Shown here piece after piece: positions 11,405-22,880 of a stretch of DNA of 54,138 bases. A program made the position numbers and the translations under genes. Position 1 is the first letter of the stretch, and every line of letters starts with the position of its first letter. A model generated the notes under the pieces. It saw only the letters and a list, made by a program, of their open reading frames with translations. It was not told the origin of the DNA and did no database searches. Origin of the DNA: Chara braunii. Taxonomy: Eukaryota; Streptophyta; Charophyceae; Charales; Characeae. The stretch is from positions 212,280-266,417 of the forward strand of contig BFEA01000658.1 in NCBI GenBank assembly GCA_003427395.1. The letters run 5' to 3'.

Positions 11405-12140
11405 TACGTAAGGCGACCACTCAAACTTGTGGAACATTGTCTAGCTCAGCCATTAAGTATACACAAACAAAGGGCACAACTACTCTCTTCTTCGGGCATG
11501 AGACTAGGTTTTCCAGCCTAGCCGCCCTAAACTGTTTAAGTATCCAAATTATATATAATTATCTGCACTTAATTTTTTAAGGTAGCATATGACCGAACCG
11601 ATCATCTTAGCTCGAGGCTCAGTCTGCCCCTTCTTACCAAAAAATTATTCTTAATTAATACTCTCTTCAGTTTGTGATAAGCTATAGTCAGACCACCCAA
11701 ACTTATGAGACAGTGTCTGACTAGCATGTTCGTAGGTATAATAGTAGTAAAATATAGTCAAGTTATAACATTTCGGTTCGAGTATGTGTATGGCAGTAGA
11801 CCAAGACCACCCAATCTTATGAAACATGTCTAGTCCTCTGCCCGATTTATTTATTTTAATGGTGAAGCAGGAAGAGATTGAGCCACCCAAACTTATGGAA
11901 CATGTTTAGACCCCCTCGTCCAAAACCAAAGGAAACTGAGAAAACCCAAAATAAACAAGGCAACCAAACTTATGGGACAATGCTTGGCCCCCAAAAAGTC
12001 AACCACAGACAACCCTCGCGAGTCAAAGCAACCAGAGCACTCAAACTTATGATGAAACATGTCTGGTTTTCCAAGCAATTCAAAATAAACATAACACTGA
12101 GTCTTCCCAAACTTATGGAGACTTGCCCAGCCTTTGATGG
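11405..12140. repeat. Irregular repeat of an 'ACCCAAACTTATGG' box
   Basis: The word CCCAAACTTATGG or a close variant, followed by ACATGTCTAG-like sequence, recurs near 11411, 11692, 11808, 11883, 11965, 12038 and 12107. Spacing is irregular (about 70-280 bp). No gene is visible. It lies between the 124-bp array and the unassigned stretch after 12150. Confidence 0.75.
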
Positions 12141-12149
12141 ACTCAGTCA

Positions 12150-14960
12150 GATATAAGCAATACTGCCTTCCTCCCATCCCCCCCCCCAGATACAATCCCT
12201 TCCCACAATTTGCTTTCAGCCAGACAACAAAACTGAAACTGGCATTACATACGCATTCCTTTACTTAAGTCTGAATCATGTCCTGAAAGTCAAACTCAAT
12301 GTCACAGTAGTGTTGCAGACAATAAACTCAGTCAAACATAGCAAGAAGTACAAATATGAGTTATAATTAGGTTTATAGAGGGAAAACAATGGTTACCTCT
12401 CACTTCCCTACCTCCATAACTCCTCCTGAGTTCCGACACAGCTCCCGCAATCAGTGGGCGGACTCCCCACAGAGCCTTGCTGAGGTCCTTCGGGTTGCTT
12501 CCTCTCTGAACAGGATTATACTTAGAGTAAGAAAGGCAAAAGGAGGGGTTTCAGACTCTCGAGATTCAAGAAAGAGACTGACTCAACTCTCAGAAGAGGG
12601 TCTTGGTTCCTTCACATGTCTGAGGGGCCCGCAATGGTGGCCAGAACGCAGCAGCAACTTAGTAAGTTGAAGTCAAACTGTCAGTCATTGACTCTCTAAC
12701 GTCCTCCAACTCACCGCAAACCTCCCCCTTTCTCAGTTCCTCCACAGGACTTATGACCCAAGGTACATCGGTCACAGGTAAGTCTTCAAGTTTACAGGTC
12801 TCTTCTAGCCACTCCGTCTGGTAGAGTGAACAGTGCGTCTGCCAACAGTCAAGCTTATACCTTACGGCTGGCTTGCTGATGCTCCGTCCAACAGAACGAA
12901 CAATGTGTTTGTCCGTAGGCAAGCCTCAGCCCCAGACACCGGTATGAGCAACACATCAGTCAAATAGTAAGTCTCCAAACTTGTTGTTTATCTCCGAACA
13001 TTCCGAGCATGGTCAACGCACCAAGCAACAAGCAAGTTTCCACCTCCCTCTTCTTTCTTATTATACTCTCCATACGTGCACCTCCTTCAAACGGCAGGGT
13101 AGGCAGTGTACCTAGCCAGCAGACAAACATGCAGCCTTGGCTCCTGCTTCTTCAGTTAGTGGGATGGACGGCGTGCCGACCAACCGGTAAGTACCCATTT
13201 TACAACAATTTTTGGATTGCACGCAATTTTCTCTCCCGAATGTCAGGTCCAGCCTGTAGAGGACGACCATCATGGCGCAAACCCAACTCATTTTTCTCTG
13301 TAGTGTTCTGTACTTAAACCGTGACTATCATGTCACCTCTTTTGTACTTTTGATTGGCGAAGCGAACCTCCTAGATCAAAAGTTGGGGTATTCTCCACGC
13401 ATTAGCTCTAAATCCCCTCGGCTTATAGGTGAATTCTCCCTCCGAGGACTAGTCCAAATGGCAATGCGTCATGGTCACACATTCCAGCACAGCCCGCCAT
13501 ATCTACTCTCTCTCACTCGCGCATACCTTCTCAAAGAGGTCGATAGCCATCCAGACAATGATTGCGCAGGGTAGCGCCACCGGTATGACCAGCGAGCATC
13601 ACGGCCACCCCGACAGGATCGTGCGCAACGCACAGCACAAATATCATGACGATGGAGGCAGTCGCATACGAGTGCAAGACACTTTCGATGGTGAGGGCGG
13701 CTCGACGCACACAACAATAGTACGAGCTGCCTGTGATAACTACGAAAGTAAATCTTTGTGACAGGTAGCTTCCATAGGTAACAGGTCTCATTCCCCTATT
13801 GAGAATGAATCTTCCGCTAGTCTGTGAAAAGATACATTACATTTCCTTATTCACTTCCTACCATCACTCGGCACACTATGTTTCCCACTAACTTACTTCC
13901 TACTAACTCACTACTAAATCCAACCTCGCTATTCGATTCGCCTCATCCTCAAATGTTTAGAACTCACCTCTCCCTGCCTAAACTTGCTAGGAATCCACCG
14001 AAGCGAGCGATTCCAAAATCGCCATAGCCATCCCCCGATACTATCGCGCAACATCTCTAATCTTCCGCATCAAAACTAACGCTCTAATTGCTAATCTAAC
14101 ACCACGAATCAACTCGCACTGTATCAAAACCTCTATTTCGCAATCTTTCTCGCCTTATTACGTTAAGAATCGGATGAGATAATCGGTTCCTTCCCTCGCC
14201 ATAACCGTCTCCACTCCTTCGCCTAGTTTTTTTCTTTACTATCGTCCTTTTCACAACTCCGACTCCAAAACTAAGCCCACTATTGAATTCGCCCTACTAA
14301 CAAACCTCTACCTACCTCCTTACTACACTCGATCTCACTGGGAATCGAGAGAGTCATCTCCTTCTCCCTCTTTATAGTCTCTTCGTCGCCATTTTCGCTT
14401 CTTTCCTATCTCAACTTGTGAATGGATCCGGTCGCAAATCGGGTTTGGGTGCATCCCCCTTTTCTGCGCCCGTACCTCATCTTTCTCTGCTCACTCCTCC
14501 TTATCTTTTTCGTCTTCACCATGCCTCTCTTCCAACACCGGCTGCCATTGTTTTCTATCCCCTTCGCCCGCATCTACCTCAACTCCCCCTCCGGATCCAG
14601 CCTTTCTCTTCTTCGCCTCCTGTCCTCGATTGTGCCGAGCTACGAGCTGACCCAGATTGTGTAGATGCGTAGTCTGATACAGACAATAGAACGTTGGTCG
14701 CTGAGGCCAAAGTCATCTGGGAAAGTGTGTCCCCGCCCGTCTGTCAGATCAGTCGGCTCGAGAATCAGAGGGTGCCGCAACGCTCGACCTATACTCGATC
14801 GTCAGCCTGATCCCGATGCTCCTGCTGTGAAAAAGCGGCAGCACGGGGTTGGGTGAGGCAGACCCTAGCGCACTCCCTGGTGGTAGCAACATGCATCCTA
14901 GCAGGAGCTTTTGAGGACTGAGCGGAAAGGGGCATTATGCAGACCAGCTACGGCTTCAGC
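12150..14960. other. Unassigned non-coding interval
   Basis: There is no credible gene. Short frames at 13009-13761 and 14418-14672 lack motifs and codon structure. A box at about 12577-12640 (CTCAACTCTCAGAAGAGGG, then CTTGGTTCC and GGGGCCCGCAATG) is shared with 21849-21912, supporting common descent of the sequence after copies A and B. A TATAAAG word occurs on the minus strand near 14375, but nothing confirms it as a promoter. Confidence 0.45.
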
Positions 14961-14962
14961 TG

Positions 14963-15017
14963 TTGTGCCTCGGTCCGTACTTTTTTTTTTTTTTTTTTTT
15001 TTGTGCCTCGGTCCGTA
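14963..15017 (-). mobile_element. Tail-only retroposition footprint (poly(T) between 17-bp direct repeats)
   Basis: TTGTGCCTCGGTCCGTA occurs exactly at 14963-14979 and again at 15001-15017, separated by C plus T20. On the minus strand this is target duplication, G, poly(A), target duplication. A perfect 17-bp repeat around almost pure poly(A) is what an extremely 5'-truncated LINE-driven insertion would leave. Replication slippage or an assembly artefact at the homopolymer is the alternative. Confidence 0.65.
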
Positions 15018-15970
15018 TTACTCGGTACGGTCCGCTATATTCCCGAGCATACTCACACTCAAACCCCTCAAAACAGATCATGGTCGGCGGATGGTGCACC
15101 CGTGGAAACCCCTACCGCCCGGGTTTCTTCCGCTTCGTGGGCTAACCACCCACCGATTTGCATGCCTGTCGACTACCTTTGCCCAAGTCTTAAGACGATG
15201 GACCCAAGGACGCTCACCAGCATTCCGAATACGCAAGGAACCCATAAATCTATGAAAAATAAAAAATTAAAGTGCGTCCTCAAGGTCTTTGACCGTTGCG
15301 ACGACCTCTAAGTCCAGTGTAACGTCCGATTCAAGGGACGCTGGAGCATAAAAATTTAATAACAATAATAGTACAATAAATTAATAAAATATCTTGGAAT
15401 ATTTCGGTTGTTAGGGGACGAAATACGAGGAAAGAAGAAACACTAGTACTGTTTTAGCGCCGCCGACGGCAACCCAAGGAGGAATAGTCCCGTCGGCCCC
15501 TCAACCCCACGATTCATTTGCGCTACTGTGATACCTTTACTCCGTCCCCACTCGACTCGATCTTGATCCCTGAATCTCTTTGATGAAAATCTGACGATAT
15601 AACCAATAGCGTTAGCCTCTAGGCCTAAGTCTGGGCTTAGCTCTGACGGAAACCTAAATAAACCGATACTGTGCGACGAGCAGGTCTACCGAAACGCTTT
15701 CAAAATCACACTGTTGTCGACGTCGTCCTCCGCACGTATACATAAGTCACAAACAAGCGCACCAATCAAAGGGTATAATCTTTTTAATCCTACCTTAATC
15801 AAAAATAAAAATCTGGTCGGCGATCACGCCGGTTCTATAATCAGCAACCAGGAAAGAGATCACGCTCGCCCACACACCCTCCATTCTAGTCCACCGGTCA
15901 ACCATCGTAAACTACAGACACAGCAGCGCCTCGCGCGGTATACGTAAACTTCAAACCAAACTTATTTTGT
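15018..15970. other. Unassigned interval
   Basis: I see no gene, RNA or clear repeat. An AT-rich stretch lies at 15340-15410. Frames are short and without motifs. Confidence 0.4.
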
Positions 15971-15971
15971 G

Positions 15972-16341
15972 TTACTTGCAAAAACCAGGGCGGATATCTT
16001 TGTAAGGGTATTCGCACCGACAGCGTGTTGCGCTTGTTGTGCCTGTTGTGTCCCCTGCTCGTGTTGCCCCTACTGTGTTTATTGCTAGGCTACCAGTTGT
16101 CCGATGGCAGGACGTCCTGGGCGGACAGTCAAGGCGGTCTCGGACGTCCGGGCCCAAACAACTCCATTTTCAGCAATTAAAAGCACGAAAAAAATAAAAA
16201 ACAAAGGGTTTTTATTATTTTTTATTTTATTTTTTATTTTTTATTTTAAAATTGGCACCGAATTTCGATATGATTCCAAGGCAAAAGTTGTTCAGTTTAT
16301 TTTTCCGTATAACATTTTTTTTTTTTTCAGAATTTTTTGGA

Positions 16342-16372
<31 letters not shown>

Positions 16373-16820
16373 GGGTGTTCGGGCTCGGACAGACTGCCGG
16401 GGAGGACGTCCAACCAGTTGTCCGATCGGACAACCCCGGACGGTCAGGGGGGTCCCGGACGTCCGATCAGGTAACCTAGGTTCATTGTACTTGTCTTCTC
16501 GAATGGGGTTGCTGCTCCTGCTGGGCCTGCTCTGTTTGTTGTGCCCGTTGTTGTGTTGGTTACACCTATTGTGTTTCCGGTGCCGGTTGCGTTTGTGGTG
16601 CATGATGTGCCTACTGGGGTTGTGCTTGTTGTATATATCTCGTCCGTGCTTGCTGCTTCAGATGCGCCTATTGTGACTACATCGACTTTTGTGTCTGTTG
16701 TGCCTATTGTTTCAACAGGGGCTGTGTGTGTAGTGGTTGGGCCGCCTTCATATTCTTCTGTTATCGTGGCTCTTACGGGGACAATTGTGTTTCCTGTTGT
16801 GCCTGTTGTGTCTGTCGTGC
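15972..16820. repeat. Low-complexity (TGTTGTGCC)-like sequence, interrupted
   Basis: Words such as TTGTGCCTGTTGTG recur at 16030-16085 and, after an inserted element, at 16500-16818. Frames on either strand translate to Val/Pro-rich or Thr/Gly-rich strings only because of the repeat. It runs up to the start of LTR-like copy B at 16821. Whether it was once part of a coding region is undecidable. Confidence 0.6.
16090..16475. mobile_element. MITE-like element with 5-bp target duplication CTAGG
   Basis: CTAGG at 16085-16089 and 16476-16480 flanks 386 bp. The ends are imperfect inverted repeats: the left end contains TACCAGTTGTCCGATGG then GGACGTCC, and the right end read on the minus strand contains TTACCTGATCGGACGTCC. 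The palindrome GGACGTCC occurs near both ends. The centre is A/T homopolymer-rich with no transposase. It interrupts the low-complexity sequence, which continues on both sides. The family cannot be named from this alone. Confidence 0.65.
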
Positions 16821-17298
16821 TGTCGAGCGCACGGTCCCCGCTATGGGAACCTTCCCGGCCACGTGACGCAGGATTGGCAGATTTCGCAAGTCACTTCACA
16901 AAAAGGGAAGCGTCGGAGCCGCTCCGACCGAGTGAGCCAACTATACCTCCATGGAATCCCTACAACAGGACAGGGTCTCGCGAGGTACAACTTACCTCCA
17001 CCCGAGGGAGCTGTCACCATCCCTTGGGTGAGCGTATCCCCGCCGAGCAACCGAACCACACGCGAAAACTTTTACTTGCAATTGCGGAGGTGGCCCAACC
17101 GAGGGCTGTGTGTCTATTCAACGTGCAACGGAAAAGTTTCAACGTCATTGTACCCGTTGAATAGCTATCGGGGCCCCGTTGAATCCCTGTTGAATAGTAC
17201 AACGGGCCCTCCCCATTGAATACTGTTCTACGGGGAGGGCGCATTGGGCCTCGGAAACGTCGCTGGACGCGCCTGAAGCAAAAAAAAATTATCATCTT

Positions 17299-17366
17299 GT
17301 TGAATTCCGTTGAATTCCCGTTGAATCCCGTTGAATCCCCGTTGAATCCCCGTTGAATCCCGTTGA
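17299..17366. repeat. Minisatellite of GTTGAATCCC units
   Basis: Seven copies of a 10-11 bp unit (GTTGAATTCC, GTTGAATCCC or GTTGAATCCCC) lie inside the TIR element, ending in an A15 tract. They are an expanded form of the subterminal motif of the same element. Confidence 0.85.
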
Positions 17367-17422
17367 AAAAAAAAAAAAAAATGGACGTTAGGGTTAGTTT
17401 TTTTTTTTTTTTTTTTTTTTTT

Positions 17423-18342
17423 NNNNNNNNNNNNNNNNNNNNNNNNNNNNNNNNNNNNNNNNNNNNNNNNNNNNNNNNNNNNNNNNNNNNNNNNNNNNNN
17501 NNNNNNNNNNNNNNNNNNNNNNNNNNNNNNNNNNNNNNNNNNNNNNNNNNNNNNNNNNNNNNNNNNNNNNNNNNNNNNNNNNNNNNNNNNNNNNNNNNNN
17601 NNNNNNNNNNNNNNNNNNNNNNNNNNNNNNNNNNNNNNNNNNNNNNNNNNNNNNNNNNNNNNNNNNNNNNNNNNNNNNNNNNNNNNNNNNNNNNNNNNNN
17701 NNNNNNNNNNNNNNNNNNNNNNNNNNNNNNNNNNNNNNNNNNNNNNNNNNNNNNNNNNNNNNNNNNNNNNNNNNNNNNNNNNNNNNNNNNNNNNNNNNNN
17801 NNNNNNNNNNNNNNNNNNNNNNNNNNNNNNNNNNNNNNNNNNNNNNNNNNNNNNNNNNNNNNNNNNNNNNNNNNNNNNNNNNNNNNNNNNNNNNNNNNNN
17901 NNNNNNNNNNNNNNNNNNNNNNNNNNNNNNNNNNNNNNNNNNNNNNNNNNNNNNNNNNNNNNNNNNNNNNNNNNNNNNNNNNNNNNNNNNNNNNNNNNNN
18001 NNNNNNNNNNNNNNNNNNNNNNNNNNNNNNNNNNNNNNNNNNNNNNNNNNNNNNNNNNNNNNNNNNNNNNNNNNNNNNNNNNNNNNNNNNNNNNNNNNNN
18101 NNNNNNNNNNNNNNNNNNNNNNNNNNNNNNNNNNNNNNNNNNNNNNNNNNNNNNNNNNNNNNNNNNNNNNNNNNNNNNNNNNNNNNNNNNNNNNNNNNNN
18201 NNNNNNNNNNNNNNNNNNNNNNNNNNNNNNNNNNNNNNNNNNNNNNNNNNNNNNNNNNNNNNNNNNNNNNNNNNNNNNNNNNNNNNNNNNNNNNNNNNNN
18301 NNNNNNNNNNNNNNNNNNNNNNNNNNNNNNNNNNNNNNNNNN
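17423..18342. other. Assembly gap (N run)
   Basis: A run of 920 N is bordered by poly(T) on the left and an (ATCA)n run on the right (18343-18379), both plausible causes of assembly failure. Confidence 1.
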
Positions 18343-18396
18343 ATCAATCAATCAATCAATTAATTAATCAATCAATCAAAAAAAAAAAAAAAAAAA
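18343..18396. repeat. (ATCA)n microsatellite plus poly(A)
   Basis: About nine ATCA/ATTA units are followed by an A18 tract, directly at the gap edge. Unit count may be unreliable. Confidence 0.85.
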
Positions 18397-18900
18397 TCGA
18401 TGTGTTTTGACTCTGGTAAGGTTTTTGATTTTTTTAAAATAATTTAAATGCTCAAAAAATAAAAATAAAAATATGGGATGTAGAGCGCAAAAAAATTTAC
18501 ACCCCCATTATTTTTTTTTTAATATTATTATTATGTTTTGCCTGTGAAAAAAAAAATTCACGGGCCACGTTGTACCTCGCTCTAACGCGGTATAGCGTGG
18601 CGTTGTAAGGGGGGTTCAACGGCCATTGAACCTTTCAACGGGAAACTCCCGTTGAATCGAAAATCAGACACATAGGCTGAGGGCGTTCCTCGTATGTTGT
18701 AGCATAGGGGGTATGCGCGGTCCATGCCTAGCTCGGACCCGTATGCAAAGACGTCACGATGGGGCGTTGATCTCCCACGTGCGATTCAGCGTCGGTCGAC
18801 TAGAACACCCTAACTCAACCACTTGATACGTAACAAAACAACCAACTCAGACAAGCAAACAAGCCTCGTCCCTTTTTCATTCTTCCTAACCCATAACTCA

Positions 18901-19970
18901 GAAGAACCAATGTGCCTGAGCGAGGCCCGCGCAGAGTCGCATGAAAAGAAATGCTGGCGCTAGGAGAAACATAACGTTCAATGATGTGTACTCACTTGAT
19001 TTACTGTCATGGTGACGCTTCATGCGTTACCCACATCCGTGCAGCCTCTCATGGGTTTCGGGGTTGCGTATGACACTCAAGTGTCGAAAGCGAAATATCG
19101 TGAATGGTTCCTCCTTCACGATATTGCACGACTGAAAGATAAACTGTTCGGCCCTTGCAGCACCCCTGTCTTTTAGGCAATGAGTGACAATACGCAAGAG
19201 GCGTCGGTCCGGCTCAAGCGGAAAACCCTTTTGTGTAGCCTGGGGTGTCCTGGACAAGGATCTCGAATAACAGGCTCAGAACCAACGTCCGACCAATAAT
19301 ATAAAAAACAAACCCCCTTTGAGACGGGATTCGCTCGTCCTTCCCTTGAGGAAAGAAAATACGAGTAGACACGGGTTGGCGACCAATTCACCATACCCAA
19401 ACTAAGTCTCAGTCCGATCTAAGGTCGAGCGCTAAATTTTGTGCTTGGCTACTCCAACCTGTTCGCTAGATGCGTGCGGCAGAAGCAAAAGAAAAGGAGA
19501 GCGAGTCCTCACTCCCATACATACCTGCACATACATAAAGCCAAATGAAGATTTACACGCAGATGCCACAAAAGGTGGTCAACCCCTTTTTTCCCAGGTT
19601 CATGTCTCACACGCCCCTTTCCGACCCCCACTCAGCAAAGGCATACCCGCGCGTCATGATTCACACAGCTTTTGCATGACCATTCAAGAAAAGTTTCAAG
19701 GATGGGTTTTCTTTCATACGGAAATACCTTTCGCCTACAGGGTCACAGACATCTAGGCGCGGGTATCATGGTGGGTAGGAGTTGAGTCGTAAACCAACCT
19801 GCTATCAATTCGATAGCAGAAGTTGATGAAGCTCAAGACTTTGAAGAACACTCGCATGTAACGATGACCTGCGTCACAAAATCAAGGCAGACATTGTCTG
19901 TCGAGTTAACAAAGTTCAACTCCGTATCGCATTCTAAGCTCGTTAACAGTGTTATCTAGTAATGATGTGA
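18901..19970. other. Non-coding sequence following LTR-like copy B
   Basis: No gene is supported. Words such as TACCTGCACATACA and CATGATTCACACAGCTTT at 19520-19680 resemble TACCTGCACACAAA and CATGACTCACACAACTTT at 24270-24380, so this is a diverged equivalent of the long repeat seen after copies C1 and C2. Confidence 0.5.
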
Positions 19971-19974
19971 AAAT

Positions 19975-20300
19975 CCCAAAATTTTCGGCAACACTTCCTT
20001 TAGGGAAGTGTGCTCGAAGAATATTTACCATACTAAATCTCAAAAGAAAAACTTGTGACTCTGAAAATACATGAAAATAAACTAACTCTTTGGTTTTAGT
20101 AGAAATTTCGGTAGCACTTCCTTTAGAAAGGAAGGCTTCTAGAATTCCTACTGATCCAAAGGACTAAACTATATCCTATCCTAGCTGACATCTCTGACTC
20201 TTAACTAACTTTGAGTATTTAGAAAAAAATTCAAAAAAATATCGACAACATCTTCCATAAGAAAAACAGGCTCCCAGAACTTCTACTAACTCAGAGCCTA
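19975..20300. repeat. Tandem repeat related to the 124-bp units at 10.6-11.1 kb
   Basis: Cores begin at about 19981, 20105 and 20239 with the same ATTTCGG..CACTTCCTTTAG..GAAG architecture as the five-unit array after copy A. This ties the sequence after copy B to that after copy A. Confidence 0.78.
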
Positions 20301-20660
20301 GCCAAAGTCCTACAAAAAAAAATCATACAAGGAGAGACCATACGAAACAAAAAACAGACATCTACCTGTCTATCGCTCAAGTATAAGGCGAGTACTAACA
20401 GACTACCATATAATGCAAAAAACAAATAGAGCTTGAGCAAAAAAACAAAGCATTGTCAACAAGCATGTTATGTCCACATCGCATTCAGCCAATTCAAAAC
20501 AAGGGTTCATTTATTCAAAGTTTTCATCTCTCGCTTGTCCTGATCACAAAAAACATTCGTCCTGTATCTTACTTAATTGATTAACTTTCCAAGTTGTTCT
20601 CTTCACAAACACACTTAGGCTGGACTATTCTCACAAGGAAAAAAGTCAGACCTTTGTCAG

Positions 20661-21577
20661 CAAGCAAATCTGACTGACTTAGCAAAGCGACCGGATCGGT
20701 CAGAAGCACCTCATCTCCGGACTCATTTCAATGTCTTAGGCAAACAACAAAGCGACCGGATCAGTCAGGAGGACCTCATCGTCAACCTCATTTCAATGTC
20801 TTAGGCAAACAACAAAGCGACCGGATCAGTCAAAAGGACCTCATGTCCAGCCCCATTTCAATGTCTTAGGCAAACAGCAAAACGACCGGATCAGTCAGGA
20901 AGACTTCATCTCCAACCCCATTTCAATGTCTTAAACAAACAGCAAAGCGTCCGGATGAGTCAAAAAGATTTTATTTTCAGCCTCATTTCAATGTCTTAGG
21001 CAAACAACAAAGCAACCAGATCAGTCATAAGGACTTAATCTCCAACCACATTTCAATGTCTTAAACAAACAGCAAAGCAATCGGATCCGTTACGAGGAGT
21101 TCATCTTCAACCCCATTTCAATGTCTTAGACAAACAGAAAAGCGACCGGATCAGTCAGGAGGACCTCATCTCCAACCTCATTTCAATGTCTTAGGCAAAC
21201 AACAAAGCGACTCGATCAGTCAGGAGGACCTCATCTCTAGCCCCATTTCAATGTCTTAGGCAAACAACAAAGCGACCGGATCAGTCAGAAGGACTTCATC
21301 TCCAGCCCCATTTCAATATCTTAGACAAACAACAAAGCGACCGGCTTAGCCAAGAGGACCTCATCTCCAGATCCATTTCAATGTCTTAGGCAAACAACAA
21401 AGTGACGGAATAAATCAGGAGGACTTCATATCTAGCCCCATTTCAATATCTTAGGCAAACAACAAAGCGTCCGGATCAGTCAGGAGGACCTCATCTCCAA
21501 CCCCATTTCAATGTCTTAGGCAAACAGCAAAGCGACCAAATCAGTCAGGAGAATCTCATCTCCAGCCCCATTTCAAT
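20661..21577. repeat. Minisatellite, 65-bp unit, about 14 copies in register
   Basis: The anchor ATTTCAATGTCTTA lies at 20725, 20790, 20855, 20920 and so on to 21570, exactly 13 periods of 65 bp. Each unit reads approximately CAAACAACAAAGCGACCGG, ATCAGTCAGGAGGACCTCAT, CTCCAGCCCC and the anchor. Units differ by substitutions but not by net length. No coding frame explains the period (65 is not a multiple of 3). Confidence 0.93.
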
Positions 21578-22880
21578 AATCACATGCAAAGATCATGATT
21601 GTTACCATAGATAGATGATTTGGACATGCGTAGTAGATTCCCTTTCTGATTCAGTTGAAGTCTTGGAAAAGAAAACAAACATATACACAAGTCAAAGTCT
21701 CGCAATTGGTGGGTCAACCTCCCACAAAGGTCTTGATGCGCTCCTACGGGTTGCAACCCCGTCTGAAGCCTTCCTCTTCAAACAGGGGCAAGACTGAGAG
21801 AAAGAATGGAAAAAAGAAGAAAGGTCAGGCGCTCGAGTTATGGTAAGGGATCACTCAACTCTCATGAGAGGGCCTTGGTGCATTTAGATCATGAGGGTCC
21901 CACAATGACGAGCAAAAAGCGCAGTGTAAAAACCTCATGTCGAGTCTCCAACTCGCAGTAGTACTCCCGTCGCTCATTTAGCAGTATGCCCAAACTATGA
22001 TAATTTGCAATTATCATCAGCAGCAGTAGTCTCGCAAGATTGAGAACAGCTGCTATCACCACCTGGTCATATGACAGCATTAGCTTTGCTATAAACGGTT
22101 ATAGCACCACTTGAATATGCAGCAGCGACCCCAACGTTGACTACTTTCGTTGTCCTAAGCAACACCGACCTCAAAATTGGAGAAGTTGCAGCCTCGATGA
22201 AGAAGCAGCAGACTCAACTAAGAAGCAGGAGCCTTAACGACGAAGCAGCAGCCAAAGCATAGCAGTAGTAACTGGAGACAGTAATGACTGAAAAACGCTG
22301 TAGAAGTAGCACTAAAATGCACATCAACAACGGTAAACCCCCCTAAAACACAGCGCAACTACAAATAATCGCTGCTTCTTTACTATTGGGAGAACGGCAG
22401 TGACAATATGATAGAAGGAAAACACAACATTGTATCGCAACAACTTGGTACAGCAGAGAGTTCCGCACAACCAAGCAGCAACCCTTAGTACAAATAACAA
22501 TGATGACTATTGTAAACGACCCAGGTTCACAGTGGTGCCTTGCTTATGACAATGAGCAACAAGTCCTGAATGTGTTGCCGAATCGACACTTTAATGTGTT
22601 GCAGTTAGTGTGTAGCAGCACAACATCAACAGTCCACGTTTTTAGCCGTTGTAACAACTAAATGCAACAGTTTACAACAGCGTCTTGTAGAAACAAGGCT
22701 TTCCGAAGGAGCCTAGTAAACTCAAGCAGCGCACCATGGTTATCGCATGCGCATGCAGATTCCACTTTTGTGTATGCAGTTTTGCATGACATCCAGAACA
22801 CGGCCGGACCGAGACCCTCCCACCCGCCTGTGTATGCAGGCGCAAAGGGAATGCCCTGCCCCTGTTTGATCTGCATACGC
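21578..22880. other. Unassigned interval with AGCAGC-rich words
   Basis: There is no credible gene. A box at about 21849-21912 matches 12577-12640. At about 22170-22260 imperfect repeats of GAAGCAGCAG with spacers occur. The remainder, up to the start of copy C1, shows no motifs. Confidence 0.45.

Larger units (their letters stand above)
17107..18674. mobile_element. TIR DNA element with subterminal CCGTTGAA repeats, centre in a gap
   Basis: The left end is TGTGTGTCTATTCAACG; the right end read on the minus strand is TATGTGTCTGATTTTCG. Flanks CCGAGGGC (17099-17106) and CTGAGGGC (18677-18684) look like an 8-10 bp target duplication with transition differences, and the same word is present once (CCGAGGGC) in uninterrupted copy C2. 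Both ends are rich in CCGTTGAA/TTCAACGG words, including a perfect hairpin at 18634-18656. Long TSD plus subterminal repeats fits hAT- or Mutator-like elements. Most of the interior is N, so any transposase is unseen. Confidence 0.65.
16821..18900. repeat. LTR-like repeat, copy B (interrupted)
   Basis: The start TGTCGAGCGCACGGTCCCC matches the LTR-like family, followed by the shared boxes (ACAACAGGACAGGG, GGGAGCTGTCACC, CCCCGCCGAGC, TTGCAATTGCGGAGGT). The copy is split by a TIR element at 17107-18674 and resumes at about 18675 with CTGAGGGCGTTCCTCG, TGTTGTAGCATAG and GTCGGTCGACTAGA. Restoring the order reproduces the arrangement of the uninterrupted copies at 8819, 22881 and 31781. Confidence 0.78.

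Noticed and set aside
14418-14672. Small hydrophobic protein gene (80-84 codons) near 14.5 kb
   Set aside because: Two frames are open at once in a C/T-rich stretch; no homologue, no copy conservation and no promoter context beyond a minus-strand TATA-like word.
16541-17164. 207-codon Val/Pro-rich frame resembling a membrane protein
   Set aside because: Comes from a (TGTTGTGCC)-like repeat and runs on into the LTR-like repeat and transposon; no consistent motif.
17014-18367. Long open frames across 17.0-18.4 kb on both strands
   Set aside because: They span the 920-bp N run; the real parts are LTR-like and minisatellite sequence.
20661-21577. CRISPR-like periodic repeat
   Set aside because: The whole 65-bp unit is repeated, with no unique spacers, in a eukaryotic retroelement context.
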